Shown piece by piece: positions 8,401-18,255 of a stretch of DNA of 64,000 bases. The position numbers were made by a program, and so were the translations under genes. The notes beneath the pieces are model-generated. The model saw nothing but the letters and a program-made list of their open reading frames with translations. It did no database searches and was not told the DNA's origin. Positions within the stretch are counted from its first letter, which is position 1. Every line of letters begins with the position of its first letter. The stretch spans positions 62,001-126,000 of the forward strand of contig SAXG01000003.1 of assembly GCA_012932865.1 (NCBI GenBank). The letters are read 5' to 3'. The DNA is from Amylostereum areolatum. Its lineage: Eukaryota; Basidiomycota; Agaricomycetes; Russulales; Stereaceae.

Positions 8401-9979
8401 CGGTATACTCTTGTTCTTCTATACACATCTCCTTCATCCTTGTCCATTCCCCTCTTTGTACGGTTCACCTGTATATTAGTCAAGTGTCTTTCCGAACCCA
8501 TTAATGACCGTGTTTGCTTCCCTCCATTTCATCGTAGCCTGCGGGTTGTAGTCTATCTGCCGTCCGATGCACACGCTGTGATCATCATTTCGTATCAAAG
8601 CATCATCGAAATACTACACATGCGCGGCTTCTCAAAACGTGCTGATTGTTGAGACTGTGGGCTTACGATATTTTCATTGGTCCGTATAGCTGAGGGTACT
8701 ACATGCACGACGAGAATAGATTCCACGAACACAGCACCGACTATGCCGGATCAAGAACGTGAGGTGGAAAGGTGGCCATACATAGACAAGCCTGTCAAAA
8801 AGAAGCTGGTTGACTCGCCGGAGGCTTACAACATAGACGCAGGGGCGTAAAGACTGACGCGAATGAATGGCAGCATACCTAGGAGACGGTGATAATGTGT
8901 AAGAGCTGACAGAGAATTCAGATGGTTATGCGCTGTCACGTGAAAAGTGGTTCCTTTCACTTCTAGGCTTGCCGGGTTTTCCTCTTTCCCAGGGGTACCT
9001 AGTTGTTTGAGGGAGTGAGATTCAAGCTTGTGTCTGGTGAACAGATCAGAAAGATCTTTATTCTCCAGATCAGACGCCGTTTGGTGCCGAAGACGGGTGT
9101 ATCAAGTGTACCAACGTAGATGCACTTAATACAAAAGACCGGTGGTGATTTATTTAACTCGAACCTGACGTTGAACAGGCCAAGTGAGCTCAAATCAAGC
9201 TTGATGAACGAAGTCTGTGAGATTCCTGATGAATCTAACAGACTAGAGCGAGTCGCGAGACGACCGAAACCGATTTCCTAAGTGTAGTCGCACACTTAGA
9301 AAGACTTAAGAGAACTGAGTAAGAGAACTAGTAGACGTGGGTTGCAAAGTGTTTCGAACTTCAACTGACGTGCACTGGGATATACTGGATATATATTTTT
9401 ATTTCTAGCTACAGGGGGGGGGGCTTTATATACTTACACCTTTCGTGCTTAGTAATCCTTGTGGAGACCCATTTGCTGTCTTTGTAATACGCTGACTGAT
9501 CCTAAGATCTGTTGACAAGAGCTTAGGAATGCTTATAGAGCGTTACTAAGCATTGTCTGCCTGCGTTTACTAAGCATGGGGCTCTTCTAGTTACAGCCAA
9601 GCAACATGGAAAAGGGTAGAAAGATATGGAAGGGAGAATTTGAGAAGGCAGTAGCAAGTTCCGAAGAAGGGAAGATGTAAGGGTAAATAAGGCGTGTTTG
9701 GAAGTGGGCAGTGAATGGTATGACAAACGGAGATAGCAATGTATGAAAAGGAGATAGCGACGATAAGCAAAGGGGAGCTGGTAGTGGCCACAGAACAACA
9801 CGGGGTAATCGAGCAATGTAGGGACTGGAGACGAGCAACATAGATGGGACAACGGAAAAGGGTCATTCCGACAGAGTGATATGGAGTAGTAGGTGAGACA
9901 CAATAGAAAAGAGGAAGCGGAGAACGTTCTGGCGATAGTAGGAAGGCGACCATCTTCCTACTGACCTAACTGTTCTTAC
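8401..9979 (+). other. Non-coding stretch, probably decayed repeats
   Basis: No supported gene is visible on either strand. It holds a G homopolymer near 9412-9423 and short repeated ACTAAGCAT words near 9545-9580. Old transposon debris is likely given the neighbours, but no termini were recognised. Confidence 0.4.
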
Positions 9980-10332
9980 TTACTGGCGTAGGTACAATCC
10001 TTCCCTCCGCCATTTCTCTATGGCTGCGGCCCTTTCCTGTACCTCATGCGAGATCTGCTGAGCCGACACCTCGCGCACCTCCGCGATCAGCTTGTAGAGC
10101 GACTGCTCTACTGCTGAGTAGGAGAACGGATAGATGGCATGGCGCGCGTGGGCCAGATATTCCACCACATCGCTAAGCGGTGCCCAGGGGTCCTCTGTCA
10201 GCATGGGCGCCAGGTTTCCCCACTCGGGGAATACAAAGACGGAGTAACCTTCATGCCCGACAACATGGTGCAGCATGGCAGGAAGGTGGGCGTCCACAAT
10301 ACGAGCGATGTTCTTGGCGACAAGAGAGGGAG

Positions 10333-10789
10333 TGTCAGCAACGACTAGTGCGACAGCACCAAGTTACGACAAAGCTGACAGAGGAAGAGGACGACAGAGG
10401 GGAGCCGATCAGACACGGCGACAGACAAGGGAAAACAAGCAAAGTCGGTAGAATTGACTAGCTCGAGATAAGGAATATGTACAGCGAGAGCGAGCCTTAT
10501 ATACACAAGAGGAGAGAGACTTAGGTAAGCAACCAATACACGGCGATCAGTAAGCAGACCAAGTATAAGTAAGCGGTCGTATGTAAAAGAGCACAGCATG
10601 AGTCAGTATCGTACAGCATGAGTCAAGAGAAAGGAGTCAGACCCGGACCGAGATGAGTCACGTGGGTCCGGGCGGGATATAGATGAGCCGGGTCCGGGCC
10701 AAGGTGGAGCCGGACCGGTGATAAGTCGATAAGTCCTAAAGCGTGTAACCGATGTAAAGTAAAAAGAAAATTATAGACCGTTCATGACA
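10333..10789 (-). repeat. Solo LTR of the chromovirus 1 family
   Basis: 457 bp, reverse orientation, with TGTCATGAACGG / TTGCTGACA ends, TATA box and three TGACTCA motifs as in chromovirus 1, but with scattered substitutions. It is flanked by the 5-bp duplication GGGAG at 10328-10332 and 10790-10794, so it arose by insertion followed by LTR-LTR recombination. Confidence 0.95.
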
Positions 10790-11347
10790 GGGAGGGGCGA
10801 TGAGGGTGCCGAGGCGGAGGTTGAATGCCCAATACCAGTCCGCAGCGATGGAGGAAGACGTAGGAAGTTTTGGGCTAAGCGGGAGGGCCCAGTTGACGTT
10901 GCAGATAATAAAGACTATCATCGCTGTTTGCAAGTCAGCACGAGTTTGGCATGAGGGGAGGGGTGACGTACGGGCGTAGGCGTGGTTGCGTACCCATCCC
11001 ACGTAGATGGCGCTCTGGCCGTCGCTCCCTAGACACTCGCCCACCGTCGCGTAGTAGCGATATCCCGTCTCCGTTGCCGCCTCCACCAGCATTGAGGGGC
11101 CGACCTGTTGCGCCTTCCCTTCAACGATCCATACCCCATTCACCTCCGAGGGACCCTTGAATGGGTCAGGGGCCCACCCTTGGTTCAGGATCCCGTTGGC
11201 TGCCAACCAGTGTGGGTGGGAGACATTGTCCTTGACCAACCTGGCGATCGTTGCGGCACGGACGGGCGCTCGGGCATCCTGTAGGTCATATTGCGGCATA
11301 GAGGGGGTAGCGTTGGGGCGACGGGCTAACCGCAGGGTGACGATAGG

Positions 11348-11830
11348 TGTCAGCAACGGTCTACCTGCGATGCAGGTTCAGGACGTCGCGACGAGGTACA
11401 AGGCGAGGAGAGACGAGGATAGGATCGAGGGGGGCGAGTGATAAACGAAGGTGTGGACCTTCCCCTACAGTACTTAGGGAGGATCCCCCAGGTAGCCGGA
11501 GAATAGAAAAGGTCGAGATGACCCCTCCTCATAGATTGGTGAGCCCTTATATACATGAGGATAAGGACCCAAACGAAGACAAACAAAGCCGGAGTAGGAG
11601 TGGGTCAGGACGGACTACGGAGTGGGTACCACGGAGTACGAAGTGGGTCACAACACGAGGCGAGGTAAGTATGACTCCATGGTCTAGATCATGACCGAGG
11701 AAGCCGAGAAGTCCGGTATGCCCGAGGGGCCGGACGCGAGGCGAAGCCGATGCGAAGTCCGATGCGAGGTCCGATGGTAAACTATGGTAAAGTAAGGTCC
11801 GATGTATATATTTAGGAGGCGTTCATGACA
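11348..11830 (-). repeat. Solo LTR, related subfamily
   Basis: 483 bp, reverse orientation, starting TGTCATGAACGCC and ending GTTGCTGACA, with the same CTCATGTATATAAGG core promoter as chromovirus 1 but largely different U3 sequence. The flanking duplication is ATAGG at 11343-11347 and 11831-11835. Confidence 0.92.
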
Positions 11831-12401
11831 ATAGGGTTGTAGATGATGTCGCTAGTCGGCGGGTTGTTCAAGCGTATGCGGGTGTCGAGGATGCGCGCTG
11901 GTGCATAGGGGTCGGGGTCGCTTGAGGGAGGTGTAGCCAGAGTGGGAGAGGGAGGATGAGACTGGGCAAGACGTGCACCATCAGCGAGTTGTGCATCACT
12001 GGGCTCCGTGGCATGGCTGAACGCGTTGAGGCAGTCGACGGGGGGAGAGGTGTTATCCATGGTATGTTGGTGCAGAAAGCAAAGCAAAGAGCCAAGACGT
12101 CTTTTTCGTCCTGCCGCATTCTTATATGCGGCTGGACCAATCTTCCCGATCGACATTGTCTAGCCCTTCCTTCATGCTTCTTTGGTGCCGCTGATTATCG
12201 GCTTTCCTTCTTTCCCGGCCCCTCCTTTGTCCAGTGTGCTCTACTTTGATGGCCGGCCTACTCCGTCTCAGCTGTAGCTTATTGTCTTTTTGCCGTTCTA
12301 CTCCTCTCCTCTGGTCTTCCATAGGGTGCTGCCTCTAACTTTCCTTTCCTTGGTCTCATCTTACTTCTGCTAACGGGCTCTTGGCTCTCTGGTTTTTAAC
12401 C

Positions 12402-12434
12402 TGTTATGCCCAAATACAGTATTTGGGCGTGACA
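12402..12434 (-). repeat. Palindromic LTR-like terminus
   Basis: Read on the minus strand this is TGTCACGCCCAAATACTG... ending ...GGGCATAACA: a near-perfect 33-bp palindrome with TG..CA ends. Many basidiomycete gypsy LTRs begin with a TGT-CACGCCC-type palindrome (family knowledge), so it may mark the start of an old minus-strand LTR. A matching second copy was not found in the window. Confidence 0.4.
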
Positions 12435-12593
12435 GCGCCCTAATTGACATGGCGCTTACACCGACTGATCTTGCGATGGAGACATCCAGCGCCTCGATGA
12501 CCTTGAAGAGGGATATAAAGGCGTCGTCGAGGATACGGGAAGCCAATCAGAGCCAGTCCACCACCGTCCTCTTTCCCTACACACATACACACC

Positions 12594-12649
12594 ATGTCCG
12601 CTCCCAAAGTCGCTATCATCATCTACTCCATGTACGGCCACGTCGCCAA
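12594..12649 (+). pseudogene. Orphan first exon of a WrbA-type flavodoxin (NAD(P)H:quinone oxidoreductase)
   Basis: The ATG at 12594 reads MSAPKVAIIIYSMYGHVAK, the characteristic N-terminal strand and FMN phosphate-binding loop of WrbA/Pst2/Alt a 7-type flavoproteins, followed by a GTGTGCG-type donor. The rest of the ~200-residue protein is absent: the sequence passes within 200 bp into the 5' region shared by the two FunK1 genes here. About 150 bp of its 5' flank, with a leader rich in CACACAC-like sequence, is kept. It is a truncated gene start, possibly now supplying promoter sequence to the kinase gene downstream. Confidence 0.65.
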
Positions 12650-15600
12650 GTGTGCGTGGAGTCAACATACCCAAGGCCTTCGTGCCCCTTTGCTTTCTGC
12701 CATCACCATCGCAGTCCCATCCCCGTGTATCGTTCACGCTGTTGACTTTTTCCCAACTCTTGCATCTTGTAAGTATTAGCACTGTGGCACCCTACTGACA
12801 GCGTTACAACTTTCGAGCTTTGTGTGCGTGTTTTCCTCTTGTACGCGACCAACACTGGTTGACTTTTTTTGCAGACTGCGTTCGAAGTCTCTCTTCTGGA
12901 TAGCCAGATTCATATATCGGTGTGCGATCTCGTCTCTCATAGCTTCACAGCTTCTCTCAACACTCGTTCATAGAGTGATGTCGACAACTTATACGCCCAG
13001 CTCCATGTCGTCGTGCGACCCATCGTCGCCCGTGAAACCGCAGGATGTCTTGGCACTTTCTCTGTTACCTAAGTCCAAGCAAAGAACCCCTACGGATGAT
13101 ATGCAGTCAACCTCGGGTTCACCTGTGAATGGTGTATCCACGCATGCAGCAAGCACAGAAATGACCGACTTTGGGTATGTCTTCATCGCTTTGTCCAGTA
13201 TAGCGATTAGGTAAGTAAATTATTTTCAGGTCTTGGCTACATAACGGTATGGAGCAGCGCATGGACACAACCCCCTTCGATGACATGCTCAAGTATATGC
13301 TGTCCCTCTGTGTTCGGGATGGAGTCACCATCGACAAGGACATCCTCCTGAAGGACTGCCTAGAAGATGTTTTCTCTTTGCGTGAAAACAAAGAGAGCGA
13401 CTTGGTGAAGACGCTCATAAAACAGTGCGTTCCGATGTCTATTTCGGTACCCTGTGCGGTACTAAATTGAGCTGTAGGTACGACCAGGTCGCGTGCAAGG
13501 AAGATCCATATGTCCCCTTTGTCAAATTGGTGAACAAGGCCTTCGATAGGTTGGATACGTTGACAGGCAAGGGCGTTTCCCAATTGCGGTCTGCTCCGAA
13601 ATGGAATGGAGGAGAGGCGGTGATGTTGGTTCGAAATGACTCAAAAGCAATTACAGGCCACCACAGCGGCGACGAGACCGACCGTTCACCAAAACTGACT
13701 GTCATCTCCGAGCACGCGGCCGAGAGGGTGTATCCGGAGTTCAGGAAGGAGGCGCAGGCTCTGGGCGCGTCCAGCAGTCCAAGAGCGGATTGCAAATGCT
13801 TGGAGAAGGCACCTCAACACGCAGAACTCGAGTGGCCGGAAATCAAGGCGGTCTTCGAACTGAAGGTGTCTGAAACGCTCCAAGAGTCTCAGCCACCCTA
13901 CGCGAAACCTGTCAAATGCGAAAAGTTCGAGTACCCGCCCCGGAAAGACAGCATGTGTCGCAAAAGACGTACCAAATCATCTGGGAAAGCCCCTCACGAG
14001 GATCAACCAGGACAAGTCCCTCATGAAGATCGACCGGGAAAAGGCCCTCACGAAAGGCAACCTGCAACATCTGGGAGTCTGCCGCGTGGGTTTTCTTTCT
14101 CTTTGCACCTTTGACGCCCACCTGATGTGTTATGATGAAGCAACGGACGCGAATGACACGTACGAACAGGATATGTTCGATCGCGAACCACAGCTTGGTG
14201 AGTATGAGGCTCATGTCATCCCATTCAACGGACTCATTCGCTGACGATATCATCAGCTCCTGTCACTGGCTGCAAACGCAAAACGCCTGCATCAGATTTC
14301 GAAAACTCGTCCAAAGCGAAGAAGCAAAGGGGCAATGTCCAATGTATGCCTTACGACATCAAGATGGGCTTGTATGCCACTGAAAGACTCTGCTGCCTAC
14401 CTTGCGTGATGCATACGATCGAGATTTTCGTCCACGGTATGTCAGTATTGTGCCTCCATGGTTCCGTGGACTGATCCGCGGGTGCAGATGGTGTTCTCTG
14501 GATATTCTGGTTCGACAGACAAGGAGTCATCCAGACAGATGGGTTGAATTGGATCGCAGATCTTCCGCGATTCCTTGTCCTTCTCCTGGCATTTCAACGC
14601 TTCAACAGAAGGAACTGGGGCGTCCCAGATGGGTTTCCGGAACGTATCCCAATGGAGCGCAAGCTTCCGAACAAGAAGGCGGCATCTACAAACCGACTCA
14701 CGTCTCTCCAAGAACCAGTGTCGAATTCGGAGCTGCATTTCCCTGAACACGTTGATGAGCTGGTGCCGTCTGACGACCCAGACGTGCCGACGGAGTCTGT
14801 CGTTACCCCCGCCACGACCGTCTCTGTCGACTGGAGCACAGCCATCTACCGTAAATACCAGCTTTTTGGCCACGCAACGCAAGTGTATCCTGGGCAGGTA
14901 GATGGCATGGAAGACGAACTCGTCGTCAAAATCTCATTCCCAGACAAGTCGCGCGTCCCCGAGCCTCGGATCATCCGTATCGCACAACACGCTGACGTTG
15001 AGCCGAACGACATCTTCAATGTGAGGGATCACCTACCTGGCTTGGTATGTACTATGGACATACTGGGCTGCGATACAGGCGATGTGCGGGAAAGCCTAGG
15101 CCTGATGAAGACGGATAAAGAACACGATCGCCGCCGCGTCGTCAGAATGTCCGTCTTTGTCAAGCTTGAAGAAATCTATACCCTTGGAGGGCTGGAGTTC
15201 ATTGAGTGTTTCCTCGATATTGTTCACTGTAAGTAGTGACATGCTACTCCGTTGCCATACTTTCTGATTATTCGCAATAGGTCATTACGTGCTGTGGGGC
15301 GCCGGTGTCCATCACAACGACCCTAGCCTGGCGAACATCGGGGTACGCAAGATTGGTGACAAGTATTACGGTGTCCTAAACGACTGGGACCTTGCCACGA
15401 TCGTAGGGCTGTCAACCTGTTTTGGGCTGGACCTGACGGGTACGCTGCCGTTCACGACGCTAGAACTTCTCTGCAATGATTTCTGGGAAGGCAGACTCGC
15501 CCGACTGTATCGCCACGATCTGGAAGGCTACACGTGGAAACTGTCCTGGATCTTCCTGCAATACGACGAGGAGAACAAGCGCCAGTACCATCCTCATATA

Positions 15601-16021
15601 TGTCACGGATCGCTCCATTTCTCTCTTTGTTTGCAGACCTCGTACACGCGACGTGTCACGGCACATGACTTTCCCTTGCATCACATGCTTCAACGACGTC
15701 ATTGCCCGGACTTCCGAGCGGGGTTCCGCATCCTTATCTATGACATCACTGCTCCGGACCTTCGTCCTCCGCCCCATGACTCCTTTCCTATTGTTCCCCC
15801 CCGCTCGCGCCACTATCGCATCGCATCGCACCATCGTTCCCACTTGTATATAAGGACAGTGTTTCTCTTCCCTTTTCCCTAGACTGTCCATCTCGTCATA
15901 CGGTACTGTAGCGTACGTTGCACTACCCTAGACCCCGGCACTCTCGAATCTATTTTCTTCTCGCTCCTCCCATCGTCGCGACTTAGGCGGTTCATCGGTC
16001 TCATAAACTGCGTTTCTGACA
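15601..16021 (+). repeat. 5' LTR of chromovirus 2
   Basis: The repeat starts TGTCACGGAT and ends TTTCTGACA. A TATA box, TATATAA, lies at 15847-15853, with the predicted start of transcription near 15880. It shares the TGTATATAAGG core and an ACTGTAGCGTA word with chromovirus 1 (in the leader there). Confidence 0.95.
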
Positions 16022-16034
16022 CCTGGACAGTCTA
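15880..16034 (+). promoter_or_regulatory. Self-priming signal of chromovirus 2
   Basis: TAGACTGTCCA at 15880-15890 lies 33 bp after the start of the TATA box. It is the exact 11-nt reverse complement of TGGACAGTCTA at 16024-16034, which begins two bases past the LTR end. The length, position and spacing match the Tf1-type self-priming arrangement, in which the RNA 5' end primes minus-strand synthesis. Confidence 0.85.
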
Positions 16035-17229
16035 CCCCTACGCCTACCTCGCACCCCTCTCTCCATCTACCTCTGCCGTCTCTACGACGTTAAAAACTCC
16101 CACCACGGACCTCCTGAACGCACCGGTTTTCCTCCTGTTCAACGGAAAGCCGATCACCCCCCGCGACGACGCACCACTCCCCTACCCTTGGTCCGACGCC
16201 GTCACCGTCAACTGCCTCGTCCCCGTACAGAACCTCTGCAAGAAAGATCCCTGGACCGCGCACGGCCTCAACTTCCGCATCTTCGAGTGGAGGTGGCACA
16301 AGGATCACGGTACTGTCGTCCTCGCCCTATACGTCCGGATCACTACGTGCATCAACGTAGATCTCGAACGCCTTGAATTCACCCTCCACGCCCCCACCTA
16401 CCACACATACCTCATCCAAGACGCCCCCAACCCGATCCTCCAAACCAGTTTCACCTCCGTCTCCCAGTTTAACCGCCGGACCCCCGAATCCACCCCGCCA
16501 CCAGTCCTCCGTCCCACCATCAAGGGTAAGACCCTTCGTCGCCGCCACCACGAACATAAGATCCGCCAGGCAGTAAAAGCCGGCTACCTCACCAAGAAAC
16601 TCCTCGGCCGTCGCCCCATCGCGGCGGACTTCTTCTAGACCATCATCACGTCCTCCACAGCCCCTCGTCCCCCCACCCCGAACCTTCCCCCAGGCGTCTT
16701 TCGAGACTACTGTCCCGAAGAATACTATATCCTCACCTCGCAGCAGACTAAGGAATCCGTACGTTGGCTACACGACGAACCAAACCGGCAACGTCGAGAC
16801 TGGTACTTCGACGACCGCGACGAACAACCCTACGTTGAAGAATCGGATTTTGCCACCGCTGCGGACGTTCTACAGCGCTTCCTGAACCCCCCTCCGACCA
16901 ACTCGCCCCCACCCCGTCGACGTACTGTAATCGAAGTCCCAGAAGGGATCAACCACAACGACACAACTGGGAAGTGGTACGCCTATAGACGGAACAAGAA
17001 CGGAACCCCAGGACGATCAGTAGTTGAGTGGCAGCCCACTTCGTTCAGTCCCGTCCAAGATCACTGGTCGTGGCATCATAACCAGCAATTCCTCACCCCC
17101 GCCGACTTCCTTATCGCAAAACAAGTTGAGGACGAAGTTGAAGAAGCAGAAGAACGCCGACGAGAAACCCTACGCCGCCTTGATCAAGAACTCGCCCAAT
17201 CCCTCACCGTCCCCCTCCCCTTCGACAAG
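16022..17229 (+). other. ATG-free leader of chromovirus 2, open in the gag frame except one stop
   Basis: This 1208-bp stretch contains no ATG in any sense frame, nor does the predicted transcript upstream of it from 15880. In the gag frame it is open from 15883 up to one TAG (16636-16638), then open again for 197 codons into the gag ATG at 17230. Its codons are strongly C-ending in that frame (runs such as ACC GTC AAC TGC CTC), and it ends in a charged, helical stretch rich in E and R. This looks like translated sequence despite lacking methionine codons. Possible uses are non-AUG initiation with stop readthrough, a spliced leader protein, or a scanning leader derived from a former longer gag. 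Confidence 0.6.
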
Positions 17230-18255
17230 ATGTCCGACGCCGAATCCAAACCTGCCGTCTCCAAGCAGGAGATCGGCCCCAAGCCAAAGCCATTCAAAGG
17301 CGATAGACGCGACACCCTCCGGTTCTCCCTCGAGCTCCGCATGTTCCTGCGCGTTAACAAGGATGTTTATGCCACAGATGACAACAAGATGATGCTCCTC
17401 CTCAGCCTGATGGAGGACGACACGGCGAAAGCCTGGGCCACGCATCGCCGCATGGAACTCTTCGCCGATGAAGACGAGAAGGAAGACGCCGACACCCTCG
17501 ACCCCACGCCCCCAACACTCCACTATAGCTCCTACAAAGAGCTCTTCGAGAGGTTTGGCAAAGACTTCGTGCCCGTCGACCCGAAGATAGAGGCTCAGCG
17601 TAAGATCAACGAGCTCGCGATGACCACCCGGGACGTCACTGACTTTATCACCGAGTTTGAGATGCTGGCAACCATGTCAGCGTACGACGACGAGGCGCTA
17701 ATCCACTTTTTCAAGAAGGGACTTCAGCGTGACCTCGGCAAGCAGGTGGCCCGGTCGTACCCGTTCCCCACCAAGCTCGCGGAGTGGAAGGAGCGCGCCC
17801 GCCGCATCAACCACCAGTGGCTCGAAGAGAACCCGGAGAGGAAGAGCAGTCAGTCCAAGGGGGCTGTCGCGCTCACCTCGAACGGTTCGACCAACGACTC
17901 CTCGTCGCGCCGAGTCGGCGCCTTCACCAACACCTCGACCCGCCCTGCAAAGCTGACGGACGACGAGCGCGCAAAGATGATGCGCGAAGGCAAGTGCTTC
18001 ATGTGTCGACAAGCCGGCCACGTCTCTCGCGACTGCCCCAACCGCGACTCGAGCGCGCGACGGGTGGGCGCAGTAGAGACTGGGTCCAAGGCCCCTCCCC
18101 TGCCAACGAACACGGCTCCGTCCACTGCGAAAGCAGCTCCCGACCCATCCAAAACCATCGCGGCGATCACTCGCCAGCTGAAGGATCTGGACGCGGAAGG
18201 CAAGGAGCAGGCAGTAGCGCTGTTGAAGGACATCCTGGAATCGCAGGATTTTTGA
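17230..18255 (+). CDS. Gag of chromovirus 2
   Basis: A 341-residue protein starting at the first ATG after the transcript start. A Ty3-type capsid region spans roughly residues 10-190 (DDTAKAWATHRRMELF, and a FGKDFVPVD block), followed by a basic, serine-rich linker and a CCHC knuckle, CFMCRQAGHVSRDC, at about residues 257-270. The C-terminus is a short helical segment. It ends at TGA (18253-18255) directly after the slip site GGATTTT. Confidence 0.92.
   Translation: MSDAESKPAVSKQEIGPKPKPFKGDRRDTLRFSLELRMFLRVNKDVYATDDNKMMLLLSLMEDDTAKAWATHRRMELFADEDEKEDADTLDPTPPTLHYSSYKELFERFGKDFVPVDPKIEAQRKINELAMTTRDVTDFITEFEMLATMSAYDDEALIHFFKKGLQRDLGKQVARSYPFPTKLAEWKERARRINHQWLEENPERKSSQSKGAVALTSNGSTNDSSSRRVGAFTNTSTRPAKLTDDERAKMMREGKCFMCRQAGHVSRDCPNRDSSARRVGAVETGSKAPPLPTNTAPSTAKAAPDPSKTIAAITRQLKDLDAEGKEQAVALLKDILESQDF
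18246..18252 (+). promoter_or_regulatory. -1 frameshift site, GGATTTT, on the gag stop
   Basis: The gag codons read CAG GAT TTT TGA. The heptamer G GAT TTT allows re-pairing in the -1 frame, where the pol frame is open (TTG AAA CGC...). It is a near-canonical heptamer (GGA instead of GGG), in exactly the place held by GGGTTTT in chromovirus 1. Confidence 0.7.

Larger units (their letters stand above)
9980..12060 (-). pseudogene. Unknown gene broken by two solo LTRs, frame otherwise intact
   Basis: The ATG at 12060-12058 opens a frame (start MDNTSPPVD) that meets an LTR at 11830. Removing the LTR plus one target duplication restores the frame at 11342. The frame then meets a second LTR at 10789 and resumes at 10327, ending at 9980. 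The three parts total 230+553+348 = 1131 nt, exactly 377 codons including the stop, with no internal stop or shift. A TATA-like TATAAG lies ~65 bp upstream of the ATG. No domain was recognised; the product is hydrophilic with a helical, charged C-terminus. It could be a host gene or an ORF of an older element, since an LTR-like terminus lies at 12434. The clean frame implies both insertions are recent relative to loss of selection. Confidence 0.6.

Noticed and set aside
9412..9423. Run of G residues as a possible G-quadruplex or element end
   Set aside because: A single homopolymer without spaced G-tracts or nearby inverted repeats; likely simple sequence.
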